The position numbers and the translations under genes are program-made. Positions 47,769 to 55,642 of a stretch of DNA of 64,000 nucleotides are shown piece by piece. The notes beneath the pieces were generated by a model. That model saw only the letters and a program-made list of their open reading frames with translations, had not been told where the DNA came from and searched no databases. The stretch's first letter is position 1, and each line of letters starts with the position of its first letter. The DNA is from Pueribacillus theae (GTDB lineage: Bacteria > Bacillota > Bacilli > Bacillales > UBA6769). The stretch is from contig NZ_QCZG01000002.1 of assembly GCF_003097615.1 (NCBI RefSeq), forward strand, positions 62,001 to 126,000, read 5' to 3'.

Positions 47769-48962
47769 ATGAAATACGGATTTGCCCGACGCGTCCACAA
47801 ATTAAAATCTTCCGCTGTCCGCGATCTTTTAAAAATTATTAACCAAGGCAATATCATTTCATTTGCCGGCGGCCTTCCAGATGACGGCCTTTTCCCTTTA
47901 GAGGCTGTAGAAAACGCATTTGACAAAGCGTTCCAATCCGGGAAACAAGCGCTTCAATACGCCGAAACAGAAGGCCTTGCCCCTTTTCGGGAAGCGATTG
48001 CTGAACGAATGGCTAAGAATGGAATCAAATCATCGATTGATGATATCCTTGTGACGACAGGTTCCCAACAAGCCATTGATTTGTTTACGCGCATCATGTT
48101 TGATCCTGGCGATGTCGTTTTAACCGAAAACCCTACGTATTTGGCAGCACTGCAAGTCTTTCAATCTTACGAAGTTGACGTGAAGCCCGTCCTCTCTGAT
48201 GAACAAGGCATGATTCCGGAAGACTTGGATAATAAAGTTAAAAAGTATAATCCTAAAGCCATTTACGTCATCCCTACTTTCTCTAACCCGACAGGGAAAG
48301 CTTGGTCGCATGAACGAAGGGAACATTTACTCGAAATTGCGAAAAAGAGAAATGTGATCATCTTTGAAGACGACCCTTACGGCGAAATCAAATTTGATGA
48401 CAACGAAACCTTTGTGCCGATTGCTGCAATGGATACAGAAGGGACGCACGTCCTCTATACGAGCACCTTTTCAAAAACCGTCGTTCCTGCTTTACGGACA
48501 GGCTGGATAAAAGGCCCATATCAAATCATCCGGATGATGGCGCAGGCAAAGCAGGCAACCGACCTGCACACAAATTCATTGTCACAGCATGCACTCTACC
48601 ACCTTTTGCGCGACTTTGACCTCGACAGCCACATTAAAACATTGCGAAAAACCTATTGCAGCCGTATGAAAATCATGAAAGAACTCTTGGAATCCATTAA
48701 TATGCCAGGCTTTTCCTATATCGTCCCAAAGGGCGGCATGTTCTTCTGGGTAAGCATGCCGGATGCCATTAACGTGACATCCCTTCTTGATGAAGCTGTA
48801 AAGAGAGGCGTTGCCTACGTTCCAGGCGCTCCGTTCTATGTTGACAAACCGGAATTGAACACATTGCGGTTGAACTATACTCATTCCGCACCTGACAAAC
48901 TGAAAAAAGGCATGGAAATTTTGACAGATGTCTTTTCAAATACGCTAACCAATGCAAAGTAA
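47769..48962 (+). CDS. PLP-dependent aminotransferase (fold type I, LysN/2-aminoadipate-like)
   Basis: 397 residues. FAGGLPDDGLFP at the N-terminus, cofactor segment FEDDPYGE, and the PLP lysine in STFSKTVVPALRTGW are typical of subgroup 1-gamma aminotransferases related to Thermus LysN and the C-terminal half of MocR regulators; there is no DNA-binding domain. Substrate is not predictable: aromatic, branched-chain or 2-aminoadipate donors are all known. Single gene with its own terminator. Confidence 0.88.
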   Translation: MKYGFARRVHKLKSSAVRDLLKIINQGNIISFAGGLPDDGLFPLEAVENAFDKAFQSGKQALQYAETEGLAPFREAIAERMAKNGIKSSIDDILVTTGSQQAIDLFTRIMFDPGDVVLTENPTYLAALQVFQSYEVDVKPVLSDEQGMIPEDLDNKVKKYNPKAIYVIPTFSNPTGKAWSHERREHLLEIAKKRNVIIFEDDPYGEIKFDDNETFVPIAAMDTEGTHVLYTSTFSKTVVPALRTGWIKGPYQIIRMMAQAKQATDLHTNSLSQHALYHLLRDFDLDSHIKTLRKTYCSRMKIMKELLESINMPGFSYIVPKGGMFFWVSMPDAINVTSLLDEAVKRGVAYVPGAPFYVDKPELNTLRLNYTHSAPDKLKKGMEILTDVFSNTLTNAK

Positions 48963-48967
48963 CAGAA

Positions 48968-49010
48968 AAAACCTCTCGCCTTTCACATGAAAGTAGATCG
49001 AGAGGTTTTT
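48968..49010 (+). terminator. Terminator of the aminotransferase gene
   Basis: AACCTCTCG and CGAGAGGTT enclose an inner small hairpin (CTTTCACATGAAAG) and are followed by TTTTT. Confidence 0.85.
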
Positions 49011-49012
49011 CC

Positions 49013-49082
49013 TTTCTATTCATTATTATCGGCAACTGTGCCGACGAAGTAGCCAAAAATAATAAAGATTAAGGCTGTTTCT
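49013..49082 (-). other. Possible remnant of a small membrane protein gene
   Basis: On the minus strand one frame reads LIFIIFGYFVGTVADNNE and then TAG at about 49017. It is membrane-like, but no start or ribosome site is visible and the frame is closed upstream. The rest of the gap to 49212 shows nothing I can name. Confidence 0.25.
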
Positions 49083-49212
49083 TAGTTTAAAAGAGTCTTT
49101 CCTGCAAGCAACCTGCTCAATCGCAAAAACGTCATATTCTAACCATGATGATATCCGCTAGTTGAATCAACGTTGGAAACAAGTGCCTGCGCCTAAGAAC
49201 TTCTTCTGAATT

Positions 49213-49857
49213 CTACACTTTAGGCTTTGACGGAAAAATAGTATAGGACCAAGACCAAATGAAATCAATAATAAAGATTAATCCCCAAATCATCCCGATT
49301 GAATAGACGGTTTCGTTGGGATAAGGTGATTCCTCGTAAGTCCCCGCTTCGATCCAAGAAAGATCCCGGATGTATCCTAACAACTCCTCCCAACTATCCG
49401 TTCCGTACATCCAAAACACAGATTGCACAACAACAAACACAACCAGATGTGCAAGCGATGTCCAACGATACTTCCTTGCCAAATATTTGGGATCTTTATT
49501 TCTTTCCATGATTCGATAATCTTTCTCTGTTAGAAGTTCCTCTCCTCGCCAACCCCCAATTTTCTTCCGCATCCAGCGATCCAGCTTCATAAAATCAAAA
49601 ATTCCAAACGTGCATGCATAAATGACAAAAATCGTAATGACAATCTGGAATGTTGAAATTTCCCCAGTTTCCCGATAAACTACTACCGCCAGTAATGCTT
49701 CTAATACTAAAAACACTAGGAAAGCAACAATAAAGAGCAAGCTTAATTTTTTCCTATTCATTAAATATCGTACGATGCCAAAAAGTACAAGAGCCCCCAT
49801 TGATAACACTTCCGCAGCTATGAATAACTCCCATTGCAGTGAAAGGATAAAATCCAT
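49213..49857 (-). CDS. Multi-pass membrane protein of unknown function
   Basis: 214 residues from the ATG at 49857 (after GGAGGCGGGGAG). About five membrane helices (about 7-27, 37-59, 70-92, 131-151, 184-205) with a cytosolic stretch FMKLDRWMRKKIGGWRGEELL and a polar loop (WEELLGYIRDLSWIEAGTYEESPYPNE cut across the outside). No family recognised. It stands alone between the aminotransferase and a tRNA gene. Confidence 0.65.
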   Translation of the reverse strand: MDFILSLQWELFIAAEVLSMGALVLFGIVRYLMNRKKLSLLFIVAFLVFLVLEALLAVVVYRETGEISTFQIVITIFVIYACTFGIFDFMKLDRWMRKKIGGWRGEELLTEKDYRIMERNKDPKYLARKYRWTSLAHLVVFVVVQSVFWMYGTDSWEELLGYIRDLSWIEAGTYEESPYPNETVYSIGMIWGLIFIIDFIWSWSYTIFPSKPKV

Positions 49858-50020
49858 CAACTCCCCGCCTCCTCTTAACCCGCTACTTTTTTATTCTTTT
49901 AAACTATAATTATTATACAAAATGACGTTGCGTCACTTTCAATAACAAATATAAAAAAACTGAAAAAGCATATAGTAAGAAAAAAATGTGAGAGATTTTT
50001 ATTATAAAAGAAAAATATAA

Positions 50021-50049
50021 TTGACAAGCCGGCAAGAATTTACTATAGT
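50021..50049 (+). promoter_or_regulatory. Promoter of tRNA-Val
   Basis: TTGACA (50021-50026, perfect), 17-base spacer, TATAGT (50044-50049, five of six). It lies 18 bases before the mature tRNA. Confidence 0.85.
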
Positions 50050-50067
50050 AATACTTGTCAGCTTTAC

Positions 50068-50140
50068 GATCCGTTAGCTCAGTTGGGAGAGCGCTACCTT
50101 GACAGGGTAGAGGTCGCAGGTTCAAGCCCTGCACGGGTCA
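50068..50140 (+). tRNA. tRNA-Val (anticodon GAC)
   Basis: 73 bases. Acceptor GATCCGT pairs with ACGGGTC (one G-U), D-arm TAGCTCAGTTGGGAGAGC, anticodon stem CTACC/GGTAG with loop TTGACAG (anticodon GAC), and T-arm GCAGGTTCAAGCCCTGC. The CCA end is not encoded. It has its own promoter and terminator and is a single tRNA gene. Confidence 0.95.
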
Positions 50141-50147
50141 TATTGAG

Positions 50148-50180
50148 AACCGCTTGTCCTGTAAGGGATAAGCGGTTTTT
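50148..50180 (+). terminator. Terminator of tRNA-Val
   Basis: AACCGCTT and AAGCGGTT form an 8-bp stem, extended inside by TCC/GGA, followed by TTTTTGT. Confidence 0.85.
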
Positions 50181-50575
50181 GTATTTTTAAAATAACTATA
50201 ATGTAAGTTGTTTTGTTGTCCAATTTCTAAAAGCGGATTATATAAAACGATGATTACTTAATTTCTAAGGTGCTCAAAATTATCGGTATTCTTCGTTCCT
50301 CCTACTTACTATTACAAAAAATATGAATGGAAGGAAAAAAGTGAGTGAGAGACGTCCAACACCTGGCTACTCCTTCAAACATCTTCTATTAATTCCATGC
50401 CACAATTTGGACAGCGATTCTCAATAATTGCAAATTAGCCAGTCCAACTCTGGACTTCATAAATTACTAATGATACCCACCGAAGAAAAAGCTCGAAATT
50501 AGCATGTTGTTATAAATTAAAAATTGGGTATTTGTAATCCTTTCAAAGCTGTTTTCAATTTCTAAGGAATTTATG
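50181..50575. other. Gene-free stretch with a zinc-ribbon gene remnant
   Basis: No intact gene. On the minus strand, 50437-50375 reads ENRCPNCGMELIEDV and stops, preceded by an in-frame stop; this looks like the tail of a lost zinc-ribbon (CPNCG) protein. The rest is A/T-rich. It lies between tRNA-Val and a toxin-antitoxin module, consistent with turnover of accessory DNA. Confidence 0.35.
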
Positions 50576-50599
50576 TTATAATTGTCATAACAATTATAA
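50576..50599. promoter_or_regulatory. Operator/promoter palindrome of the toxin-antitoxin operon
   Basis: TTATAATTGT (50576-50585) and ACAATTATAA (50590-50599) are perfect inverted repeats with a 4-base spacer. The left arm contains the likely -10 (TATAAT), so binding by the AbrB-like antitoxin would repress transcription. Confidence 0.7.
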
Positions 50600-50617
50600 A
50601 CAGGGATGTGATACCAT

Positions 50618-50869
50618 ATGAAACAATTTGAACGAAAGGTTACTAAGATTGGAAATAGTTTTGGGGTTACTCTGCCTTATGAGTTACTTAGACAAGTTGG
50701 TTTAGCGCAAGGCGATGATGTCCAAATTGAAGTTAAAGATGGTAAGATTGTTTTGCAAAAAAAAGAGCAGATTACGCTGCCTGAGGGTGTTGACCCTGAA
50801 TTTATGAATATCTTAAATGATGTCATTAAAGAACATAATAAAGCTTTCAAAGGATTAGTGAATAGATAA
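50618..50869 (+). CDS. AbrB/MazE-type antitoxin
   Basis: 83 residues. The N-terminal half is a swapped-hairpin DNA-binding domain (FERKVTKIGNSFGVTLPYELL...GDDVQIEVKDGKIVL), and the C-terminal half (about 52-83, EGVDPEFMNILNDVIKEHNKAF) is a helix likely to wrap the toxin. Its stop overlaps the toxin start by one base (TAATG). It probably neutralises the Doc-type toxin and represses the operon through the upstream palindrome. Confidence 0.85.
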   Translation: MKQFERKVTKIGNSFGVTLPYELLRQVGLAQGDDVQIEVKDGKIVLQKKEQITLPEGVDPEFMNILNDVIKEHNKAFKGLVNR

Positions 50870-51267
50870 TGGATGAAATTATCTATTTAACAACAAACCA
50901 AGTTATTGCTATTAATGCTATACAAATTCGTCTATATTCTCCAGATGAACCAATGGGGGTAAAAGATCCAAACTTACTTGATTCAGCCCTTAACCGACCA
51001 AAACAGTCAGTACTTGGAGAAGACGCTTATCCCAGTATATATGAGAAAGCAGCTGCACTTTTTGAATCATTAGCAAAGAACCATGCCTTCCATAATGCGA
51101 ATAAACGAACTGCTCTCGCTTCATTAATTGTATTTTTGAAAATAAACCATTATAGTTGGGTGATGGGAATTGAAGAGGAACAAGACTTTACGGTTGATGT
51201 CGTTAATAATAAATACGCATTTGAAGAAATTGTTTCAATAATAGAAAGTCATACAAAAAGAAGTTAG
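50869..51267 (+). CDS. Doc-type (Fic fold) toxin
   Basis: 132 residues. The Fic motif is intact: HAFHNANKR (residues 72-80), matching HxFx(N/D)xNKR of Doc. Doc proteins phosphorylate elongation factor Tu and stop translation; other Fic proteins transfer AMP. N-terminal segment YLTTNQVIAINAIQI and LLDSALNRPKQS are typical of death-on-curing proteins. The partner is AbrB-like instead of Phd. Immediately beyond its stop lies a broken lipoprotein gene. Confidence 0.88.
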   Translation: MDEIIYLTTNQVIAINAIQIRLYSPDEPMGVKDPNLLDSALNRPKQSVLGEDAYPSIYEKAAALFESLAKNHAFHNANKRTALASLIVFLKINHYSWVMGIEEEQDFTVDVVNNKYAFEEIVSIIESHTKRS

Positions 51268-51269
51268 AT

Positions 51270-51598
51270 CCATTTTTATAGGCACAGATCTGGTGTACAG
51301 TTCGTGTTCCTCTGTGAAAACCAACAACTGATAGTTCGGTTTCTAAAGGGTTTTCGATACCCCATAGATGCCACATCCGCTTCTGATTGTTTAAACTTGG
51401 CAGATCAGCACCAATAACACCTGATTTATTTTCATTTCCGATAATTCCTCTATCGCCAAATTCTACCGCTTTTTTTCCCAGTTCATATTTTCAAGATCAC
51501 TTACTTGAACAAAATCAGGAACATGTTTTATTTGATGAGCAGCCTACAACCAAAAAAAGCATACCCAAGAAAATAAATACCTTAGCTTTCTGTTTCAA
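51270..51598 (-). pseudogene. Broken lipoprotein gene
   Basis: A TTG at 51598 (after AAGGAGAGG) opens a lipoprotein signal: KQKAKVFIFLGMLFLVVGC, then stops at 51515. Shifting frame gives HVPDFVQVSDLENMNWEKK, and a one-base change in an A-run gives AVEFGDRGIIGNENKSGV and then MWHLWGIENPLETELSV and VVGFHRGTRTVHQICAYKNG. At least two frameshifts are therefore present, and the frame ends at the doc stop, so the 3' part is missing. The MWHLWG segment recalls the DUF4871 lipoproteins such as B. subtilis YhfM, but this is tentative. Confidence 0.65.
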
Positions 51599-51710
51599 AA
51601 AACCTCTCCTTAAAAATAAATTTCTTCTTTTTATTAAACAACGCTTAGGTAATCTGTCTGTTAATTCAATCATACAGAAAATAACTATACTGCACATCAT
51701 TTATCGGTAT

Positions 51711-52181
51711 TCAATTATCCCATTTATCTAAATCTAATTTGATGCCTTGATATAATTCATTTTTCATCACCATTTGATCATAAATAGGGTTTAGAAGTAG
51801 CTTATATGCACATTCTAAGTTTTGTAACCTTTTTTTGTCGAATCCAATTTTCGACGCTTTGATAAATAGGACTCTCATTTTTATTTGCAAAGCAAAAAAG
51901 AAATAATATCTTGAACTTTCTTGTGAATGGTTAATTCTAATTTTTTGCAAGTGCCTTATTAATCTTTTTTGCAAATTCCCTTCACCAACGTACAAGACCT
52001 TATTATCTGAAGCGTTTGTATAAATATACATTCCTAATTCACATGGAACATTATTTTCTATTTTGGCTTTTTGAGATTGAAATTTATTCATATCATGATC
52101 AATAGTTAATTCCTCAAAACCTAATTTGGGGAAATCAAAATATTTAAGGTTTTTGTTTATTAATGCATTAATCTTTTCCAT
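51711..52181 (-). CDS. GIY-YIG domain protein
   Basis: 156 residues. A GIY-YIG-like core is seen from about residue 50: GMYIYT, then VLYVGEGNLQKRLIRHL (the YIG half, with Arg and His positions), and a later helix with Glu (NLECAYKLLLNPIYD). GIY-YIG domains cut DNA in homing, restriction and repair enzymes. There is no second domain, and the first about 48 residues (DFPKLGFEELTIDHD) are not recognised. It stands alone and is A/T-rich like the surrounding accessory stretch. Confidence 0.65.
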   Translation of the reverse strand: MEKINALINKNLKYFDFPKLGFEELTIDHDMNKFQSQKAKIENNVPCELGMYIYTNASDNKVLYVGEGNLQKRLIRHLQKIRINHSQESSRYYFFFALQIKMRVLFIKASKIGFDKKRLQNLECAYKLLLNPIYDQMVMKNELYQGIKLDLDKWDN

Positions 52182-52348
52182 ATACAGTTACATCCCGTCC
52201 TATACTTTTATCAACTATTACATAAATTAACATTCTTCCACGGCTTTTGGAAATCAAATAGGCCCTAACAACTCGACAATACTAATCTGATAACCTAAAA
52301 TAAGTTCTTTTTATTGTTTCTTCTGAATTCGTTACAGGAGGCTTTACC

Positions 52349-52864
52349 ATGTACGACCCAACCATTTTTGAAAATTTAAAAGTTGCTTTTGAAAATCAAA
52401 TCTATGATCTTGATAATATCGATCGTAAAATTACGATTCTAAACAGAAAAGATCAAATGGATTTTGCCATTCTTTCCAGAAGTTTATCCATTCAATTCTC
52501 GCTCGTTGATCAACCTGAAGTGACGGCGGAAATTATATTAGCAGCTTCCTTGGAAGAGTTAGCAAGAGAGATTTTAGCTGTGCCTGGAAAACAGCCGGGT
52601 TGTTCCCTATTATTACGATTTAGCAAACATGTTCACCATGTAACCGAACAGTGTGAAAGAATTGAACAGGCATTATACGCCATTTGGGAGAATGATATCG
52701 AATTAACACAAACGCTAAGCTTTAATTATAGAGGTGACCCTTCGCGATACTTGAACACCCTCGAAGTGAAATTCAAGCCGAAACTTGGTGAAAAGAATAT
52801 GGGGGAATTACCCGACTTTCTTGACTCAGTTATGGAGACGTTGAGAGAATTGAGCAAAATATAA
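52349..52864 (+). CDS. Conserved-looking protein of unknown function
   Basis: 171 residues, soluble, acidic, no signal or membrane segment, family not recognised. Start ATG after ACAGGAGGCTTTACC; strong terminator follows. The sequence mixes helices and strands, e.g. MDFAILSRSLSIQFSLVD and EVKFKPKLGEKNMGELPDFL. One conserved-looking Cys-Gly pair region (KQPGCSLLLRF) gives no functional hint. Confidence 0.65.
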   Translation: MYDPTIFENLKVAFENQIYDLDNIDRKITILNRKDQMDFAILSRSLSIQFSLVDQPEVTAEIILAASLEELAREILAVPGKQPGCSLLLRFSKHVHHVTEQCERIEQALYAIWENDIELTQTLSFNYRGDPSRYLNTLEVKFKPKLGEKNMGELPDFLDSVMETLRELSKI

Positions 52865-52868
52865 GATA

Positions 52869-52909
52869 AAAAAGCAGCGGTTCATCTTTTTGAAAATCCG
52901 CTGCTTTTC
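52869..52909. terminator. Terminator after the unknown gene
   Basis: AGCAGCGG and CCGCTGCT form an 8-bp stem with A-run and T-run flanks, usable in both directions. Confidence 0.85.
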
Positions 52910-53060
52910 TCATTCTTGCTATTTGTAATTTCCTTTATTTTCTTTTTGAAAGCGGATTTGCAAAAGTCAGGGGAATGGATTAGAAAATCAAATAAATGGG
53001 TTAACGTTAACGTTCTGAGGGATACTGGGAGACATTTCATGGAGTTCTATATATTTCGAG

Positions 53061-53459
53061 CTACATTCCAACTTTTTTCTGCAACTGATAAATTTCTTTA
53101 TCATGCTCAACAAACTTCGCTTCCAAATAATCGTAATTTTCTTCGGTTTTAGTGAGTGAACCACCAAAATTCATAAAGCGCTGGTCCATGTTGGTATCCA
53201 ATACATCCATACGTTGATGAAGTTCATTTTTCAATTCCTGTAAATCTGAACGGATCTCTGCTTTGAATTCTTTCATGTCAGTTCGCATTTCTTCCTTGAA
53301 TTCCTGCATGTCAGAACGCATTTCTTCCTTGAATTCCTGCATGTCAGAGCGAATTTCTTCCTTGAATTGTCCGAACTCTGCCCGCATCTCTTTAATTAAT
53401 TTTCTATTATTTTCTTCCAATGCGAGCTTCATCGCATCAATAAACGGTTGATATTCCAT
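53061..53459 (-). CDS. Coiled-coil protein with 11-residue repeats
   Basis: 132 residues, nearly all helical. Between about residues 33 and 76 an 11-residue unit (EFKEEMRSDMQ) repeats four times, then a heptad-like stretch (LHQRMDVLDTNMDQRF) follows. Eleven-residue repeats favour right-handed or straight coiled coils. Charged, no membrane segment. No function is evident; similar proteins are often annotated only as hypothetical. The DNA repeats at the 33-bp level (see 53231-53362). Confidence 0.7.
   Translation of the reverse strand: MEYQPFIDAMKLALEENNRKLIKEMRAEFGQFKEEIRSDMQEFKEEMRSDMQEFKEEMRTDMKEFKAEIRSDLQELKNELHQRMDVLDTNMDQRFMNFGGSLTKTEENYDYLEAKFVEHDKEIYQLQKKVGM
53231..53362. repeat. Four 33-bp tandem repeats inside the coiled-coil gene
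   Basis: Units begin at 53231, 53264, 53297 and 53330. The last three are nearly identical (TGAATTCCTGCATGTCAG plus 15 more bases); the first is diverged. Each encodes 11 residues. Confidence 0.85.
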
Positions 53460-53546
53460 TATTCATCACCTCCCTATCGTTAATAGTTTCTATTATACCT
53501 TATATTATGACATTTTTGTTCATTGCTTTTACGGATGATATTGAAA

Positions 53547-53590
53547 AACCGTCTCAGGATGTTGGAAAACCACATACTGAAACGGTTATG
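53547..53590 (-). terminator. Terminator of the DUF3231 gene
   Basis: AACCGTTTCAG and CTGAGACGGTT pair (one U-G) around about 17 bases and run into TTTTC on the minus strand, 27 bases after the stop. Confidence 0.75.
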
Positions 53591-53613
53591 GCTTGTTCTT
53601 AGCTGCTATCCCT

Positions 53614-54624
53614 CTATTTATTCTTTGACAATTTATCCCGGTCATAAGCCATTGGAGGCTGTTCCAGCCATTTATTTTTTATCATGAGATTTGCTCCATC
53701 TTCCGAGTATAATTGAATTTCTGCAGATAGCCTATTGTACATGACGCCCAAATCAACTCTTGGACTTTGTGATACACTTATACCGTAATAACCAATGCTT
53801 AACGAGATTAATCCGTTTGTAAAAAACATCATCAGTTTATCGGAAAATGTATTAGCTGTACTCTCTGTTACTTCGGATTCCCATGTCATTGGGACAGGCA
53901 AATCATTTTCTTTTAATTTCTTTCCAAATAGCTCAATATGTTTTTTCGCAATCTCTTTCCCTCTTAAAAAGTATTGCCGAACCTCTTTTGATTTAGATAC
54001 TTGAATAAATCCCGTAAGGATTGCCGCCCCTAACGCATTCCTTAGTATATTGGCATGTAAATTTGCAATTTCCATCGAAGATAATGGTCTCTTTTCACCA
54101 AATACATCCCAAACGAATCCTTGCTTTTCTACATAGCCAGCTTGCTGCGAATTTGGAAAATAAGGGGACCTGATATACATCCCTTTAGATAATAACAAGT
54201 CTTTTGTCATCTTATACAACTGCATCGTTTTCGTTAAACATTCCATATAAAAATCTGTAATGTCAGTTCTTACAGATGCCGCTACACCTGCGGAAAAAAG
54301 GTTAAGTCCAATGGATGCCATTTGATGCAAAAAGTGTAAAACGTATCCGTCGGAATAAAGTCTAGGAGCAGTTAAATCTACATCTTCCTCGATTTTAAAC
54401 CCATATGGAATTTGGCGATTTTCTTTTGTAAATATCGTGGTTAAAGTTTCCAAATGTATTTTTGACAATTGTAAAGCATGCTCAATCATCGGTTTGATTT
54501 CGGCGTCTTCTGCTTTTTCCAAAAAATAAGATAACATACAAATTCTTGCACTATCGTTTAAATATTGGAACCAGAGTGAAGCCAGTTCTGTTGCTGTTAG
54601 CCTTATTTGTTTGTTTTCCTCCAT
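53614..54624 (-). CDS. DUF3231 family protein
   Basis: 336 residues made of two similar helical halves (about 10-165 and 175-330), each starting with a segment such as LTATELASLWFQYLNDS or LSSMEIANLHANILRNA. This double four-helix-bundle layout is the DUF3231 family, common in spore formers and distantly like spore coat protein F. Function unknown; possibly related to spores. Single gene with its own terminator. Confidence 0.82.
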   Translation of the reverse strand: MEENKQIRLTATELASLWFQYLNDSARICMLSYFLEKAEDAEIKPMIEHALQLSKIHLETLTTIFTKENRQIPYGFKIEEDVDLTAPRLYSDGYVLHFLHQMASIGLNLFSAGVAASVRTDITDFYMECLTKTMQLYKMTKDLLLSKGMYIRSPYFPNSQQAGYVEKQGFVWDVFGEKRPLSSMEIANLHANILRNALGAAILTGFIQVSKSKEVRQYFLRGKEIAKKHIELFGKKLKENDLPVPMTWESEVTESTANTFSDKLMMFFTNGLISLSIGYYGISVSQSPRVDLGVMYNRLSAEIQLYSEDGANLMIKNKWLEQPPMAYDRDKLSKNK

Positions 54625-54744
54625 AAAGTTAAACCTCCTTATGTCTATTGCACAATCTCCAACTAGTTTAGTTATTTGCCATTGAATAGTAAATTATGAA
54701 TGTAAAAGTACTGTTCGTTGCAGATGATCAAGTTTTCGACCACA

Positions 54745-54783
54745 TAAAAAGCCACCCAAATCAATGAAATGAGTGGCTTTCTT
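54745..54783 (-). terminator. Terminator of the SDR gene
   Basis: AAAGCCAC and GTGGCTTT form an 8-bp stem with a 17-base loop, followed by TTTATG on the minus strand. Confidence 0.75.
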
Positions 54784-54794
54784 CTCTTTGCCTT

Positions 54795-55550
54795 TTATAA
54801 CGCTCCCATGCCGCCGTCAACCCGATATTGGACGCCAGTGATAAATGAACTTTCATCAGAAGCAAGGAAAAGAACTAAATTTGCAATATCGTTTGATTCG
54901 CCGTATCGCCCTAAAGGGATAGTTTTCGCCAAGGTGGCTTCATCCGTTTCCAATCCTTCCTCTAATGAACGCATCATTCTCGTATTTACCGGGGACGGAT
55001 GAATGGAATTAACCCGTACATTTGCACTTGCTGCTTCTACCGCCGCAGCCTTAGTTAATCCAACGACTGCATGTTTCGAAGTGATGTAAGGAGACACGTT
55101 AGGGCTGCCGCTCAACCCTGCGACGGAGGAAGTGTTAATTACGCTGCCGTGACCTTGTTTCATCATGACTGGAAGGACATGCTTCAATCCTAAAAATACG
55201 CCGCGTACATTGACGCTGATCACTTTATCGAAGTCCTCCACTTTTTGCTCGACAAGCGGGGCAACTTTCCCTTCAATTCCGGCGTTATTAAAAAATACGT
55301 CAATTTTTCCAAATTGGTCAACCGCTTTTTTTACATAGTTTTCTACATCGGATTCTTTTGAAACATCTGCTTGAACTGTGAGCATGTCACCATGAGCGGA
55401 CAGTTCATTCTCGGCATTGTTAAGCGGTTCTTCCATTAAGTCGACTAAAATGACTTTTGCGCCTTCTTTCAGGAATCTTTCAGCTGTTACTTTACCTATG
55501 CCGCCAGCCCCGCCGGTAATGACTGCAACCTTTCCTGATAACCTTCCCAT
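54795..55550 (-). CDS. Short-chain dehydrogenase/reductase
   Basis: 251 residues from the ATG at 55550 (after GGGAGGTAACATT); a frame start at 55649 overlaps the esterase gene and is not supported. Rossmann motif GGAGGIGK, NNAGIEGK, active site Ser (NTSSVAGLSG) and YxxxK (YITSKHA). An Asp after the second strand (LVDLM) favours NAD(H). Substrate unknown. It follows an Est30-like esterase gene by 92 bases. Confidence 0.9.
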   Translation of the reverse strand: MGRLSGKVAVITGGAGGIGKVTAERFLKEGAKVILVDLMEEPLNNAENELSAHGDMLTVQADVSKESDVENYVKKAVDQFGKIDVFFNNAGIEGKVAPLVEQKVEDFDKVISVNVRGVFLGLKHVLPVMMKQGHGSVINTSSVAGLSGSPNVSPYITSKHAVVGLTKAAAVEAASANVRVNSIHPSPVNTRMMRSLEEGLETDEATLAKTIPLGRYGESNDIANLVLFLASDESSFITGVQYRVDGGMGAL

Positions 55551-55642
55551 AATGTTACCTCCCATTATTAAATAAAGCTTAAAATCATCTTCTTTAAAAT
55601 TCCCATCTATTCTAAATTTATCCTTTGGAACTTGGAAACAGA

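Noticed and set aside
49913-50134. Minus-strand ORF over tRNA-Val
   Set aside because: It is the antisense of the tRNA (reads MQGLNLRPLPCQG), a well-known spurious product.
53231-53362. CRISPR array
   Set aside because: The 33-bp units are contiguous with no spacers and lie in frame inside a protein gene.
50140-53500. Integrated element with a duplicated tRNA 3' end
   Set aside because: No second copy of the T-arm/acceptor sequence was seen downstream and no integrase gene is present.
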